Shown in pieces: positions 33,863-44,391 of a stretch of 64,000 nucleotides of DNA; positions within the stretch are counted from its first letter, which is position 1, and the number at the start of each line of letters is the position of its first letter. Both the position numbers and the translations under genes were made by a program. The notes beneath the pieces were generated by a model. The model saw only the letters and a program-made list of their open reading frames with translations. It ran no database searches and was not told where the DNA came from. The DNA is from JAJFJD01 sp965228695 (lineage in GTDB: Bacteria; Pseudomonadota; Alphaproteobacteria; UBA8366): the NCBI GenBank assembly GCA_965228695.1, contig CBDDIB010000002.1:1674001-1738000 (forward strand). Direction: 5' to 3'.

Positions 33863-34066
33863 ATGTTCGAAGCCGCCGGAGAGTTCGAAACCCTCGTGAA
33901 CTGGATATTCCTGGGCGTTACCGGATTTATCGCCGTCCACGGGATTCGCTATCGCGACGAGAAAGGGAATACCGACTTCGTGCGCCTGTTGTTCGGCTGC
34001 ATCGCGGCGGTTTTCTTCTTTCTGGTGTTGTTCCAGGATGTGCTCGGGATCGTCGAATTCGGCTAA
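33863..34066 (+). CDS. Small two-span membrane protein, unknown
   Basis: 67 residues with two hydrophobic helices (VNWIFLGVTGFIAVHGIRY; VRLLFGCIAAVFFFLVLFQD) linked by a charged RYRDEKGNTDF loop. Family not recognised. It lies 46 bases after the preceding hypothetical gene on the same strand and converges with the TPR gene, 9 bases apart. Confidence 0.55.
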   Translation: MFEAAGEFETLVNWIFLGVTGFIAVHGIRYRDEKGNTDFVRLLFGCIAAVFFFLVLFQDVLGIVEFG

Positions 34067-34075
34067 CGTGGCCGG

Positions 34076-34687
34076 CTACGGTTTGCGCATCCGTTGTTGT
34101 GCATCGATCTCCGGCACCCGCATCAGGCGTTCGCCGGCCGGCTTCTGGAGCTGTTCGTAGATATACTGCGCTCGCTTGCGAACCGACGACGGGTTCGGGT
34201 CGGCATAGAGGATTTTGTGGATGACGCCCGGCTCGTCGACCGCTTCGGCATCGGTCTTCAGCGCCTTAATATAGTCGTCCAGCGCTTTCTCATAGCGGCC
34301 GGTGCGGTCGTGCACGATTCCCCGATTGGCGTAGGCGCCGGCCAGGGTTGCCCAGCCGGTGCTGTCGTCGCTTTCCAGCGAACCTTTCAGGAAGTTGATC
34401 AGATAGGTGAGTTCCGCGACCGCCTCGGGATAGCGCTCGGTTTGAATATAAACAATGGAGCGTCCCATCAGGGCGCCGCGATGATCGGGCGATGCCCGCA
34501 GCGCCGCGTCGAACTGTTCCAGCGCTTCGTCATACTTGCCCTCGGACAACCGGTTGTCGCCCATCTGCACTTCGAAGTCGCCGGGAGGCCGCTGGAATGT
34601 GGCTTCGTAAAAATGGCTGCCGACCATGGTCACGACGATCAAGGCGATCATCAAGAGGACGAAACGGCGAATGGTGCGCGCGCTCAT
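34076..34687 (-). CDS. Membrane-anchored TPR protein
   Basis: 203 residues from ATG 34687. An N-terminal anchor (FVLLMIALIVVTMVGSHFY) is followed by TPR repeats (GDNRLSEGKYDEALEQFDAA, AYANRGIVHDRTGRYEKALD). The ATG overlaps the stop of the upstream 81-residue membrane protein by four bases (ATGA), which decides the start over a longer frame to 34738. It is likely a periplasm-facing scaffold working with that partner; specific role unknown. Confidence 0.75.
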   Translation of the reverse strand: MSARTIRRFVLLMIALIVVTMVGSHFYEATFQRPPGDFEVQMGDNRLSEGKYDEALEQFDAALRASPDHRGALMGRSIVYIQTERYPEAVAELTYLINFLKGSLESDDSTGWATLAGAYANRGIVHDRTGRYEKALDDYIKALKTDAEAVDEPGVIHKILYADPNPSSVRKRAQYIYEQLQKPAGERLMRVPEIDAQQRMRKP

Positions 34688-34929
34688 GGCTGGCCCTGGA
34701 AGAGGTTCAGCACGTAAAACGCCGAAAACACGAAACACAACAGCGCCGCGGTGAAGGCCGCCCGGTTCTTCAGGCGTTCCTGTTCGGCAGCATCGATGTC
34801 CTGGTTCAGTTTGCGCTGTGCCCGGCGGACCATCAGCACCCAGATTAATTGCCGCACCGGCAGGAAAAGCATGGCCGCCAACAGGATCATCCAGAGATAC
34901 TGATACTTCGCGGAAAAGAATTCTTCCAT
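34684..34929 (-). CDS. Small membrane protein paired with the TPR protein
   Basis: 81 residues: two hydrophobic segments (YLWMILLAAMLFLPVRQLIW and AAFTAALLCFVFSAFYVLNL) flank a charged amphipathic linker (RRAQRKLNQDIDAAEQERLK). Family not recognised. The overlap of its TGA with the next ATG indicates coupled synthesis with the TPR protein, so a two-component membrane complex is plausible. Confidence 0.65.
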   Translation of the reverse strand: MEEFFSAKYQYLWMILLAAMLFLPVRQLIWVLMVRRAQRKLNQDIDAAEQERLKNRAAFTAALLCFVFSAFYVLNLFQGQP

Positions 34930-35034
34930 CGGCGGCGGTGTCCCGGATCGGCTAAGGCGATGCTACGGAAAGTGTATCAATCGGGGCGGGCCGGGCAAGA
35001 CGCAAACGGGTTTGCGGAGTCCGGATAAAACCAG

Positions 35035-35060
35035 AGGGGGAAAGATCGCTCTTTCCCCCT
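35035..35060 (-). terminator. Intrinsic terminator of the symporter gene
   Basis: A perfect 10-bp stem, AGGGGGAAAG / CTTTCCCCCT with loop ATCGCT, lies 28 bases past the symporter stop. On the minus strand it is followed by CTGGTTTTATCC, a short T-tract. Confidence 0.8.
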
Positions 35061-35087
35061 CCAGAAGTAAGTGCCGGTAGCGACCGC

Positions 35088-37085
35088 CTAGTTGGCGGCG
35101 CCCCCGCTACCGGCCTGCTGCGCAGGGGTTTGCGAGACGTCGCCGATATCCTCGACAAGCGCTTCGATTTCGCGCTCGGGTACGGTGGACATCTCCATCT
35201 TGTAGGCGAGGAACCACATCATTCCTACGCCGAGGATCCAGAACAGGATCTGCCAGGCCCAGATGGACGGAATGCCGAACATCCATCCCTCTACGCCGGC
35301 ATTCGGTGCGCCGAAGATATCGTTGCCGATAACGGCGCCCGGACCGATCCCGAAGAAGAACCAGGCCAGCGTGATTCCCCACGCGACCGGAACGAGTTTC
35401 TTCTTCTCTTCGGGCAGTGCGACATGCTCGCGCAGGAAGTTGTGGAACTTCATGCGATGGGACATATCGTCGGCATTCTGCGTCATCGCCGAAATGGGCA
35501 AGGCGACGGCGAGATTGACGATCATGCCCCAACCCGCACTGTGAATGGTCCACGGCCAGCGGCCCCACGGCAGATCGAAGCCGAAGGCGCCCGCGATCTG
35601 CGCACCGAATTTCTCGGTGAAGATCACGGCGATCAGTCCGCAAGCCAGACCCAGCGTCACGCCCTGTCGCGTCAGCCACGGGAAGTAGGTGACGGACAGC
35701 AGCGCCGGCCACATCTGGAAGCCGAAGGCGACGGCAAGGCCGCCAAGCAGCACCAGCGCGTCGCTCGACACGGTGGCAACGACCAGCGCGGCGCCGACGA
35801 TGAAGGCGACGCCGATTCGGCCGAACAGCTTCTGCGTGGTGTGGCTCGCGGTCGGGTTCAGGTAGCGCTTGTACAGGTCGCGGGTGAGCATGGCGCCCGC
35901 CGTCGACATGTAGGCCGCACCGGTCGACTGCATCGCGGCCAGCGCGCAGACCGACAGTAGTCCGACGAGCCACGGTGCCGTATCCCCGATCTGATTGAAG
36001 TAATGGGGAACGAGACCGCCCTGTTTGTTCGCGGTCAGGTCGGGAATCACATTTGCGATCCCGATTCCCGCCTGCGTCACCGCGCCGTTGGCGCCGAGCA
36101 GATGGGCGCCCATGCCTTGGAAAGCGGTGAAGAAGAACAGGATCAACCCGATCGAGAAGGACGAGGCCCACACCTGTTGCGGTGCGAACGGCTTCGGATC
36201 GGTGTTCGAGAAGGACCACATCGAGAAGGCCGGAGCCGACTGAATGCCCATCAGCGCGAACATGTAGGTCAGGATCATGATCCCGGTCCACAGCCCGCCG
36301 ACCGGCGTTTCCTTGCCCAGGCCCGCGGTCCATTGGATCACGCCGGGCACCGCGAAGTAGGCGTTGTAATCACCGCCGCCTAAGCCTTTCGTCGTGCCCC
36401 ACTTGCCGATGTCCGATGCGCCGAGCTTGGCGAATCCGGCGTTCAGCGAGTCCCAGCCGCCGGCGAGGTTCAACGCGATGATGCCGGTGATGATGATGCC
36501 GAGTCCCAACAGGATGCATTGCAGGGTGTCCACATAGGCCACCGCCCGGAGACCACCCGACGCCACATAGATCAACACGACCAAAGACAGGACCCACATG
36601 CCGACCTCGATCGACAGGCCGCCGTCCGTCAGGACGTTGAACAGGAATCCGGAGGCCCGGAGCTGCAGTCCCAAATATGGAATCGAGAACAGCAAGGCCA
36701 CAAGGACCGTTAGGATACGGATCGCGTCGCCCCGGAAATAATCCGAGAACATCTCGCCCGGCGTCACGTAACCAAATCGCTTGCCGAGCATCCACTGGCG
36801 TTTCAACAGGATAACGCCCGTGAACGGAATTGTGATGGAGTAGAAGGACGCATAGGCATATTGGAAGCCGTCACGATAGACGAGGCCCGGATGCCCCATG
36901 AACGTCCAGCCGGAAAATGATGTTGCGGTCGCCGCGAGAATAAACACCCAAAGCGACAAACGCCGTCCGGCGATAAAGTAGTCCGATGCCGTTTTCGCCG
37001 TCATCGCACCGCGCACACCCCAGTAGATGCAGTACGCCCAGTACAAAATGACAAAGACGGCAAGCCAAATGATCTTTGCAGACAT
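35088..37085 (-). CDS. Sodium:solute symporter (SSS family)
   Basis: 665 residues, 13 or more membrane spans. TAKTASDYFIAGRRLSLWVF and ATATSFSGWTFMGHPGLVYR are typical of the N-terminal part of SSS carriers (Na+ site in TM1/TM8 region); GLRAVAYVDTLQCILLGLGI and STAGAMLTRDLYKRYLNP follow the family pattern. The ATG has a strong ribosome site (GGGAGGGA). Adjacent ScfR-like regulator, sensor kinase and CBS-DUF294 genes are those commonly associated with acetate or other carboxylate uptake, so a short-chain carboxylate is the likely solute; this is inferred from context. It is divergent from the regulator, with TGTGAA repeats between. Confidence 0.92.
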   Translation of the reverse strand: MSAKIIWLAVFVILYWAYCIYWGVRGAMTAKTASDYFIAGRRLSLWVFILAATATSFSGWTFMGHPGLVYRDGFQYAYASFYSITIPFTGVILLKRQWMLGKRFGYVTPGEMFSDYFRGDAIRILTVLVALLFSIPYLGLQLRASGFLFNVLTDGGLSIEVGMWVLSLVVLIYVASGGLRAVAYVDTLQCILLGLGIIITGIIALNLAGGWDSLNAGFAKLGASDIGKWGTTKGLGGGDYNAYFAVPGVIQWTAGLGKETPVGGLWTGIMILTYMFALMGIQSAPAFSMWSFSNTDPKPFAPQQVWASSFSIGLILFFFTAFQGMGAHLLGANGAVTQAGIGIANVIPDLTANKQGGLVPHYFNQIGDTAPWLVGLLSVCALAAMQSTGAAYMSTAGAMLTRDLYKRYLNPTASHTTQKLFGRIGVAFIVGAALVVATVSSDALVLLGGLAVAFGFQMWPALLSVTYFPWLTRQGVTLGLACGLIAVIFTEKFGAQIAGAFGFDLPWGRWPWTIHSAGWGMIVNLAVALPISAMTQNADDMSHRMKFHNFLREHVALPEEKKKLVPVAWGITLAWFFFGIGPGAVIGNDIFGAPNAGVEGWMFGIPSIWAWQILFWILGVGMMWFLAYKMEMSTVPEREIEALVEDIGDVSQTPAQQAGSGGAAN

Positions 37086-37196
37086 TGTTGGTTCCCTCCC
37101 GTAGAAACTCGGGTTCGGCCGCAGTTTGGTTTTCGTTTTGGCGTCGGCCGAATTTCATACACTTGCGCGGAGATATCGTAGCCGGATGCCCGCGTA

Positions 37197-37222
37197 TGTT
37201 CACAAGAGCAAATATGTGAACA
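37197..37222. promoter_or_regulatory. Perfect inverted repeat in the symporter/regulator intergenic region
   Basis: TGTTCACA and TGTGAACA, 8 bp each and exactly complementary, are separated by 10 bases. The site lies between the divergent symporter and ScfR-like genes and contains the same TGTGAA/TTCACA half-site found in two nearby direct repeats. Probable operator for the adjacent regulator. Confidence 0.6.
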
Positions 37223-37245
37223 CCTAACGAAAAACACTGTTAGAC

Positions 37246-37260
37246 TGTGAATATTGTGAA
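37246..37260 (+). promoter_or_regulatory. Direct repeat TGTGAA-N3-TGTGAA upstream of the ScfR-like gene
   Basis: Two TGTGAA copies, three bases apart, end 23 bases before the regulator ATG, where bound protein would block transcription or initiation. The same arrangement occurs in reverse orientation at 38922-38936. Confidence 0.55.
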
Positions 37261-37283
37261 GTTTTAAGACGCGGATCGAAGCC

Positions 37284-38891
37284 ATGGCGAGCAGTATCTG
37301 GTTGGGGAACAAGTTGCGCCGAATCCGGCGGGATGCCGGCGTAACGCAGGTTGCCCTCGCGAAAGACCTCGGCATTTCGCCGAGTTATCTCAACATGATC
37401 GAACGCAACCAACGGCCGATGACGCTGCGGTTGTTGGAGCAGACGGCGGATGTCTTCGACATCAGCCCGGATGTATTGGCGCAGGATGACGACGCGCGGC
37501 TGCTTGTCGACCTGATGGAAATGTTCGGCGATCCGGTATTCCGGGAGTGCGGCGTCACGCGCGACGATCTGCGGGACATCGTGAACGTAACGCCGTCGGC
37601 GGGCCAGGCACTGCTCGATTTTTACCGCGTCTTCCGGAGCACGCGCGAGGACGTGGAATGGCTGCGCGAGCGCATGACCGACGACGATTTCATGACGACG
37701 TCCGCCTATGAACTGCGGAGCGCGCTGACGCCCATCCGGTCCTTCGCCGAAATTCTGCACGACAATGTGGATCTGGAGCCGGACGACCAACGGCGGTTCG
37801 CCGGTATTCTCGTCCGAGAAAGCGAACGGCTCGCCGAAATAATCGGACGGATGCTGTCGCTGAGTGCAGGCGACGACCAGACGGGCATGGGCGGCCTCCG
37901 GTCGCCCGAGGAGCAGGTGACCGACTTCGTTCAGGATCGCCTCAACTATTTCGAAGCGTTGGAAACGGCGGCGGAGGATGCCCGTCAAGCGGCGGGACTG
38001 GGCGAATTCGATTCGCAGATCGGTATGGCCGAAAGATTGTCCGCGCAATACGGGATCGCCATCCGGACGATGCCGGCGGAGACCGGGCAGCAATCACTGG
38101 TTCGGTTCGATGTCAAGTCGGGCACGCTGCATGTGGTCGAATCGCTATCGCCGGCAAGCCGTTTGTTCCAGCTTGTGAATCAGGTCGGCCTGTCGGCGTT
38201 CGGAGATGTTATCGATGACTGCGCGGCCGACGGCGTGCTCGACGGCGATGCGGCGCGTCGCCTCTGCCGCCGGGTGCTGGCCGGGTATTTCGCGGGTGCG
38301 GTCCTCATGCCCTATGACGCGTTTCTCTCGGCTGCGGAAGAAGGGCGTTACGACGTGAAGCGGCTTCAGGATCGGTTCCAGGTCAGCTTCGAACAAGTGT
38401 GTCACCGGTTGACGACCTTGCAGCGTCCGGGCTCGACTGGTGTGCCGCTCCATTTCCTCAAGGTCGATATCGCCGGCAATATCTGCAAGCGGTTCTCGAT
38501 CTCCGGGCTTCGGATTCCACGCTATGGCGGTATTTGCCCGCGCGCAATTCTGCACTCGGTATTCATGGCGCCCGGTCAGATCAGCCGTCAGGTCGAGCGC
38601 ATGCCCGACGGATCGACATTCTTTACCGTTGCGCGCACGGTGTCGAAGCCGGCGATCGGCGGGCCGTCGTCGCAGCGTCACTACGCGGTGGCGATTGGGT
38701 GCGATGTCGCGCATGCCACGGGTCTAGCCTATAGCGACGGCATGGACCTGGCCTCCGACGCGGCGATCGTGCCGGTTGGCGTGACATGCCGTGTGTGCGA
38801 CCGAACCGATTGCGGCCAGCGTGCGCATCCGCCGGTTTTGCGTTCCGCGCCGATTGAAGCGGCCACGGCGGAAACGGGTGTGCTTGAGTAA
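37284..38891 (+). CDS. ScfR/RamB-like XRE regulator with an internal pseudo-histidine-kinase dimerization domain
   Basis: 535 residues. Residues about 7-65 form an XRE helix-turn-helix (LRRIRRDAGVTQVALAKDLG, ISPSYLNMIERNQRPM). The C-terminal half is that of short-chain-fatty-acid/glyoxylate regulators: LAGYFAGAVLMPYDAFLSAA, RFQVSFEQVCHRLTTLQRPG, CKRFSISGLRIPRYGGICPR, CRVCDRTDCGQRAHPP. Between them, residues about 139-195 read AYELRSALTPIRSFAEIL and ILVRESERLAEIIGRMLS, nearly the same as the HisKA (DHp) helices of the sensor kinase encoded at 40137, but with Tyr142 at the phosphorylated-His position. No ATPase domain follows. Usual members of the family lack this insert. It is divergent from the symporter gene, which it probably controls together with itself. 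Confidence 0.87.
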   Translation: MASSIWLGNKLRRIRRDAGVTQVALAKDLGISPSYLNMIERNQRPMTLRLLEQTADVFDISPDVLAQDDDARLLVDLMEMFGDPVFRECGVTRDDLRDIVNVTPSAGQALLDFYRVFRSTREDVEWLRERMTDDDFMTTSAYELRSALTPIRSFAEILHDNVDLEPDDQRRFAGILVRESERLAEIIGRMLSLSAGDDQTGMGGLRSPEEQVTDFVQDRLNYFEALETAAEDARQAAGLGEFDSQIGMAERLSAQYGIAIRTMPAETGQQSLVRFDVKSGTLHVVESLSPASRLFQLVNQVGLSAFGDVIDDCAADGVLDGDAARRLCRRVLAGYFAGAVLMPYDAFLSAAEEGRYDVKRLQDRFQVSFEQVCHRLTTLQRPGSTGVPLHFLKVDIAGNICKRFSISGLRIPRYGGICPRAILHSVFMAPGQISRQVERMPDGSTFFTVARTVSKPAIGGPSSQRHYAVAIGCDVAHATGLAYSDGMDLASDAAIVPVGVTCRVCDRTDCGQRAHPPVLRSAPIEAATAETGVLE

Positions 38892-38921
38892 GGGCGAGCC
38901 CGATCCAAAATCATCGGTTTA

Positions 38922-38936
38922 TTCACAAACTTCACA
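38922..38936 (-). promoter_or_regulatory. Direct repeat TGTGAA-N3-TGTGAA upstream of the 28-residue peptide gene
   Basis: On the plus strand TTCACA-AAC-TTCACA, i.e. the same TGTGAA-N3-TGTGAA array as at 37246-37260 but inverted. It lies 150 bases before the peptide ATG and 31 bases after the regulator stop, in an otherwise AT-rich stretch. Likely operator of the ScfR-like protein. Confidence 0.5.
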
Positions 38937-39085
38937 AGCGCTTGGTTTCGGCGTTTGAAGAATGAACAAAATTTGTGTTTTCAGAGAGCAGTTTGAACGA
39001 CATCTTCGAATTAAGTGAAAATTTAACTCGCGACTGTCGGTTTCATCACGATTCGGAGCGAGTTCCATCAAGCGAGGAGAAGTTC

Positions 39086-39172
39086 ATGGCCGCCGTATTG
39101 AAGAATAAAGCATTGCTTGCCCTGATCGGGGCATTCGTTGTGTTAATGATCGTTGGGATCATGACCAGCTAA
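39086..39172 (+). CDS. 28-residue single-span membrane peptide
   Basis: Starts MAAVLKNKALLALIG and ends GIMTS: two lysines before one hydrophobic helix of about 18 residues. The ATG has an excellent ribosome site, GAGGAG at 39074-39079, six bases away. The peptide stop is followed 28 bases later by a strong terminator, so it seems to be a separate small transcription unit with a promoter in the AT-rich 38892-39085 stretch. Not recognised. It lies between the ScfR-like regulator and the receiver gene and may modulate the membrane transporter or kinase nearby (inference). Confidence 0.6.
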   Translation: MAAVLKNKALLALIGAFVVLMIVGIMTS

Positions 39173-39200
39173 CGCGGATGATATCGCTGTGATATCGGAT

Positions 39201-39227
39201 GGGCTTCCCTTCGCGGGAAGCCCTTTT
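39201..39227 (+). terminator. Intrinsic terminator after the 28-residue peptide gene
   Basis: GGGCTTCCC and GGGAAGCCC form a perfect 9-bp stem with loop TTCGC, immediately followed by TTTT. The 239 bases between the peptide gene and the receiver gene (39173-39411) hold nothing else recognisable. Confidence 0.85.
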
Positions 39228-39411
39228 GCGTTGGGCCGGATTACGTTGCACGGGCGCGGTCGTTGCGGTCGAGTTCCGCTCCGGGCTATGCAAACCGTAT
39301 TGTTCCTGTAAGAATTCCAGGGACGAGAGAAAAAGAACGCAGCATTTGCCACGTTGCAGTTCAGAATAACGAGTTGGCAGATATCAGTCTGGCCCTCGGG
39401 AGGAGCCGCTG

Positions 39412-39783
39412 ATGACGCAGTCGGTACTGGTCGTGGACGATGAACCGAACATCGTTCTGTCGCTCGAGTTCTTGATGAAGCAGATGGAATTGGATGTTCG
39501 CATCGCGGAAGACGGCGACGCGGCGCTCCAGGAAATCGGACGCAAGGCGCCGGATCTCGTGTTGCTGGACGTCATGATGCCGAAGCGGGACGGCTTCAGC
39601 GTGTGCCGCGCAATCCGCGCCAATGCGGCTTGGGACGGCGTAAAGATCATTATGCTGACCGCGAAAAGCCGTGATGAGGAGCGCGAGCGCGGCTTGGCCG
39701 CGGGTGCGGACGACTACATCGTCAAACCCTTCTCGACACGGGATGTCCGTCATCGGGTCGGACGGATTTTGAAGCTGGATTAG
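39412..39783 (+). CDS. Stand-alone response regulator receiver (CheY-like)
   Basis: 123 residues, one receiver domain only: acidic pocket VVDDEPN (Asp9, Asp10), phosphoacceptor Asp53 in LLDVMMPKRD, Thr in IIMLTAKS and Lys in YIVKPFS. There is no DNA-binding or enzymatic output domain. The ribosome site GGGAGGAG precedes ATG 39412. It is upstream of the small membrane protein and symporter-kinase genes on the same strand and is the obvious phosphotransfer partner for that kinase; output must go through another protein. Confidence 0.93.
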   Translation: MTQSVLVVDDEPNIVLSLEFLMKQMELDVRIAEDGDAALQEIGRKAPDLVLLDVMMPKRDGFSVCRAIRANAAWDGVKIIMLTAKSRDEERERGLAAGADDYIVKPFSTRDVRHRVGRILKLD

Positions 39784-39891
39784 AACGATGGAAAGTCTGG
39801 CCTGCCGGTCGATGTGATACACTGAGGGGTGGCGATAGAACCTGAAATAACGGGTCCGCCAACCGGGCATGAGCATGGGAGGAACCCGGGC

Positions 39892-40134
39892 ATGAACCAG
39901 CGACGGCCGATCAACGAGAGCCTCTTGGCGCTTTTTGCGATGGGCGTCCTGTTGTTCAACCCGCCGCTGTTGATGCTGTTCAGCGTCGATGCCACGTTTT
40001 TCGGTTTCCCGGCTCTCTATATCTATATCTTCACCAGTTGGGCGCTGCTTGTCGTTCTCGTCGCATTGGTTGTGAACCGCCGTGGGCGGTTACCGGGCTT
40101 GCGCAGCCGTGTCGGCCGGGCCAAGGACGGCTGA
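39892..40134 (+). CDS. Small two-span membrane protein preceding the symporter-kinase
   Basis: 80 residues from ATG 39892 (GGGAGGA nine bases upstream). Two hydrophobic helices (LLALFAMGVLLFNPPLLMLF; YIYIFTSWALLVVLVALVVN) are followed by a basic tail. Small partners of this shape commonly precede SSS carriers and SSS-kinases. The stop is two bases before the kinase ATG, implying coupled translation and a physical complex. Confidence 0.78.
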   Translation: MNQRRPINESLLALFAMGVLLFNPPLLMLFSVDATFFGFPALYIYIFTSWALLVVLVALVVNRRGRLPGLRSRVGRAKDG

Positions 40135-40136
40135 CA

Positions 40137-42890
<2,754 letters not shown>

Positions 42891-42897
42891 CTCGCTC

Positions 42898-44358
42898 ATG
42901 CGGTCGCAGACCGCGGTCTTCCACCAAGTCGTGAAGGACTATATGGCGGCCGCGCCGGTCGTCGTAGCCGGCGATGTACCGAGTGCCACAGTGGTGGCTG
43001 AGATTGTTGATAAGGGTGCGACCGCGGCTCTGGTCACCGGGCCGGATAACCGTGTCTCCGGCATCCTGACCGAACGCGACGTGGTGCGGCGGTTGGCGTT
43101 CCGTGCTGTCGAGGATACGCCGGTCCGGAACGTCATGACGGCCCCGGTCATGACCGTCGCCGAGGACGACTATCTCTATCACGCGATAGCGCGCATGCGG
43201 CGGTTCAAGCTAAGGCACATGCCGGTGATCGACGGCACGGGAATGCCGGTCGGGATGCTGCATCTGGACACGGCCCTGGCCGCCGCGTCGTCTCGGATGG
43301 TCACGCAGATCGACCGGCTGACCCAGGAGGGGACGGTCGATGGCCTGCGCGAGGTCAAATCGGCCCAGGTCGATCTCGCCCAGCAACTGTTCGACGACAA
43401 TTTGCCGGTACCGGCGATTCAATCCCTGCTTACGCATATCAACCGGGACATCCATCGCCGGGTCGTTGAGATGAACTTGCGCGCCATGAAGGAAGACGGA
43501 AAGGGCGATCCGCCGGTGCCCTTCGCCTTTATCGTCATGGGGTCCGGCGGCCGCGGGGAGAATTTCCTTTATCCGGACCAGGACAACGGTTTCATCCTGG
43601 AGGATTACCCGGACGAGGATCATACCCGTATAGACGGATGGTTCATCGACCTTGCCGAGCGGGTGACTCGCGACCTGGACGCGGTCGGGTTTCCCTATTG
43701 CAACGGCTTCGTCATGGCCACCAATCCGCTTTGGCGCAAGACGATCTCGCAATGGAAGGCGCAGGTCGCCGGCTGGCTGCGACGGCGCAACACGGTCACC
43801 CTGCGCCTGTCGGATATCTTTTTCGATTTCCGGTCCTGTTACGGCGCGCCGGATCTGGCTGCCGATTTGCGGTCCTTCGTGACTGAAGCGGTTTCGGGCA
43901 ACGCATCCTTTCTTAAGGACATGTATCACGACGACGAAGACTACGGCGTCGCCCTCGGCTGGTTCGGCCGGTTCATCACCGTGAAGGACGATCCAGACCA
44001 TGAAGGTATGATCAACATGAAGCACAGCGGTACACTGCCGCTGGTCCAGTCGGTCCGTCTGCTGGCGTTGCGCGAGGGCATCCCGGCAACGTCCACCTGC
44101 GACCGTCTCGGCGGTCTGCACGATGCGAAGGTATTGGACGCCGGGGAATTTGACTATCTGACCAACGCGTTCCAGGAGATCACCTTCGTTCTGCTGCGGC
44201 AACAGATGGCCGATTTCCGCGCCGGCCGGAAGGTGGGAAACTATGTTCATCCCGACGATCTGAACGAGCGGGAGCGCGACGAACTGGTCGATGCCTTCAA
44301 GGCGATCAAGCGCCTGCTGGACCGGGTCCGCGGCGAGGTGACCGGCGATGTCTTTTAG
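42898..44358 (+). CDS. CBS-domain DUF294 putative nucleotidyltransferase
   Basis: 486 residues from ATG 42898 (GTG 42883 or ATG 42856 are alternatives overlapping the kinase gene). Paired CBS motifs (ALVTGPDNRVSGILTERDVV and MRRFKLRHMPVIDGTGMPVG) precede the DUF294 nucleotidyltransferase core with FIVMGSGGRGENFLYPDQDN, whose G-S and D-x-D resemble GlnD/PII-uridylyltransferases. The usual N-terminal cNMP-binding domain of many relatives is absent. It sits between the SSS-kinase and exonuclease genes, a conserved trio in acetate-responsive loci of other proteobacteria. Target of nucleotidylation unknown. Confidence 0.88.
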   Translation: MRSQTAVFHQVVKDYMAAAPVVVAGDVPSATVVAEIVDKGATAALVTGPDNRVSGILTERDVVRRLAFRAVEDTPVRNVMTAPVMTVAEDDYLYHAIARMRRFKLRHMPVIDGTGMPVGMLHLDTALAAASSRMVTQIDRLTQEGTVDGLREVKSAQVDLAQQLFDDNLPVPAIQSLLTHINRDIHRRVVEMNLRAMKEDGKGDPPVPFAFIVMGSGGRGENFLYPDQDNGFILEDYPDEDHTRIDGWFIDLAERVTRDLDAVGFPYCNGFVMATNPLWRKTISQWKAQVAGWLRRRNTVTLRLSDIFFDFRSCYGAPDLAADLRSFVTEAVSGNASFLKDMYHDDEDYGVALGWFGRFITVKDDPDHEGMINMKHSGTLPLVQSVRLLALREGIPATSTCDRLGGLHDAKVLDAGEFDYLTNAFQEITFVLLRQQMADFRAGRKVGNYVHPDDLNERERDELVDAFKAIKRLLDRVRGEVTGDVF

Positions 44359-44391
44359 GCGTCCGTCAACGCCAGAGCGGAACCGGGCGTG

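Noticed and set aside
35107..36333. 408-codon minus-strand frame within the symporter
   Set aside because: Arg/His-rich out-of-frame translation of a high-GC membrane protein gene.
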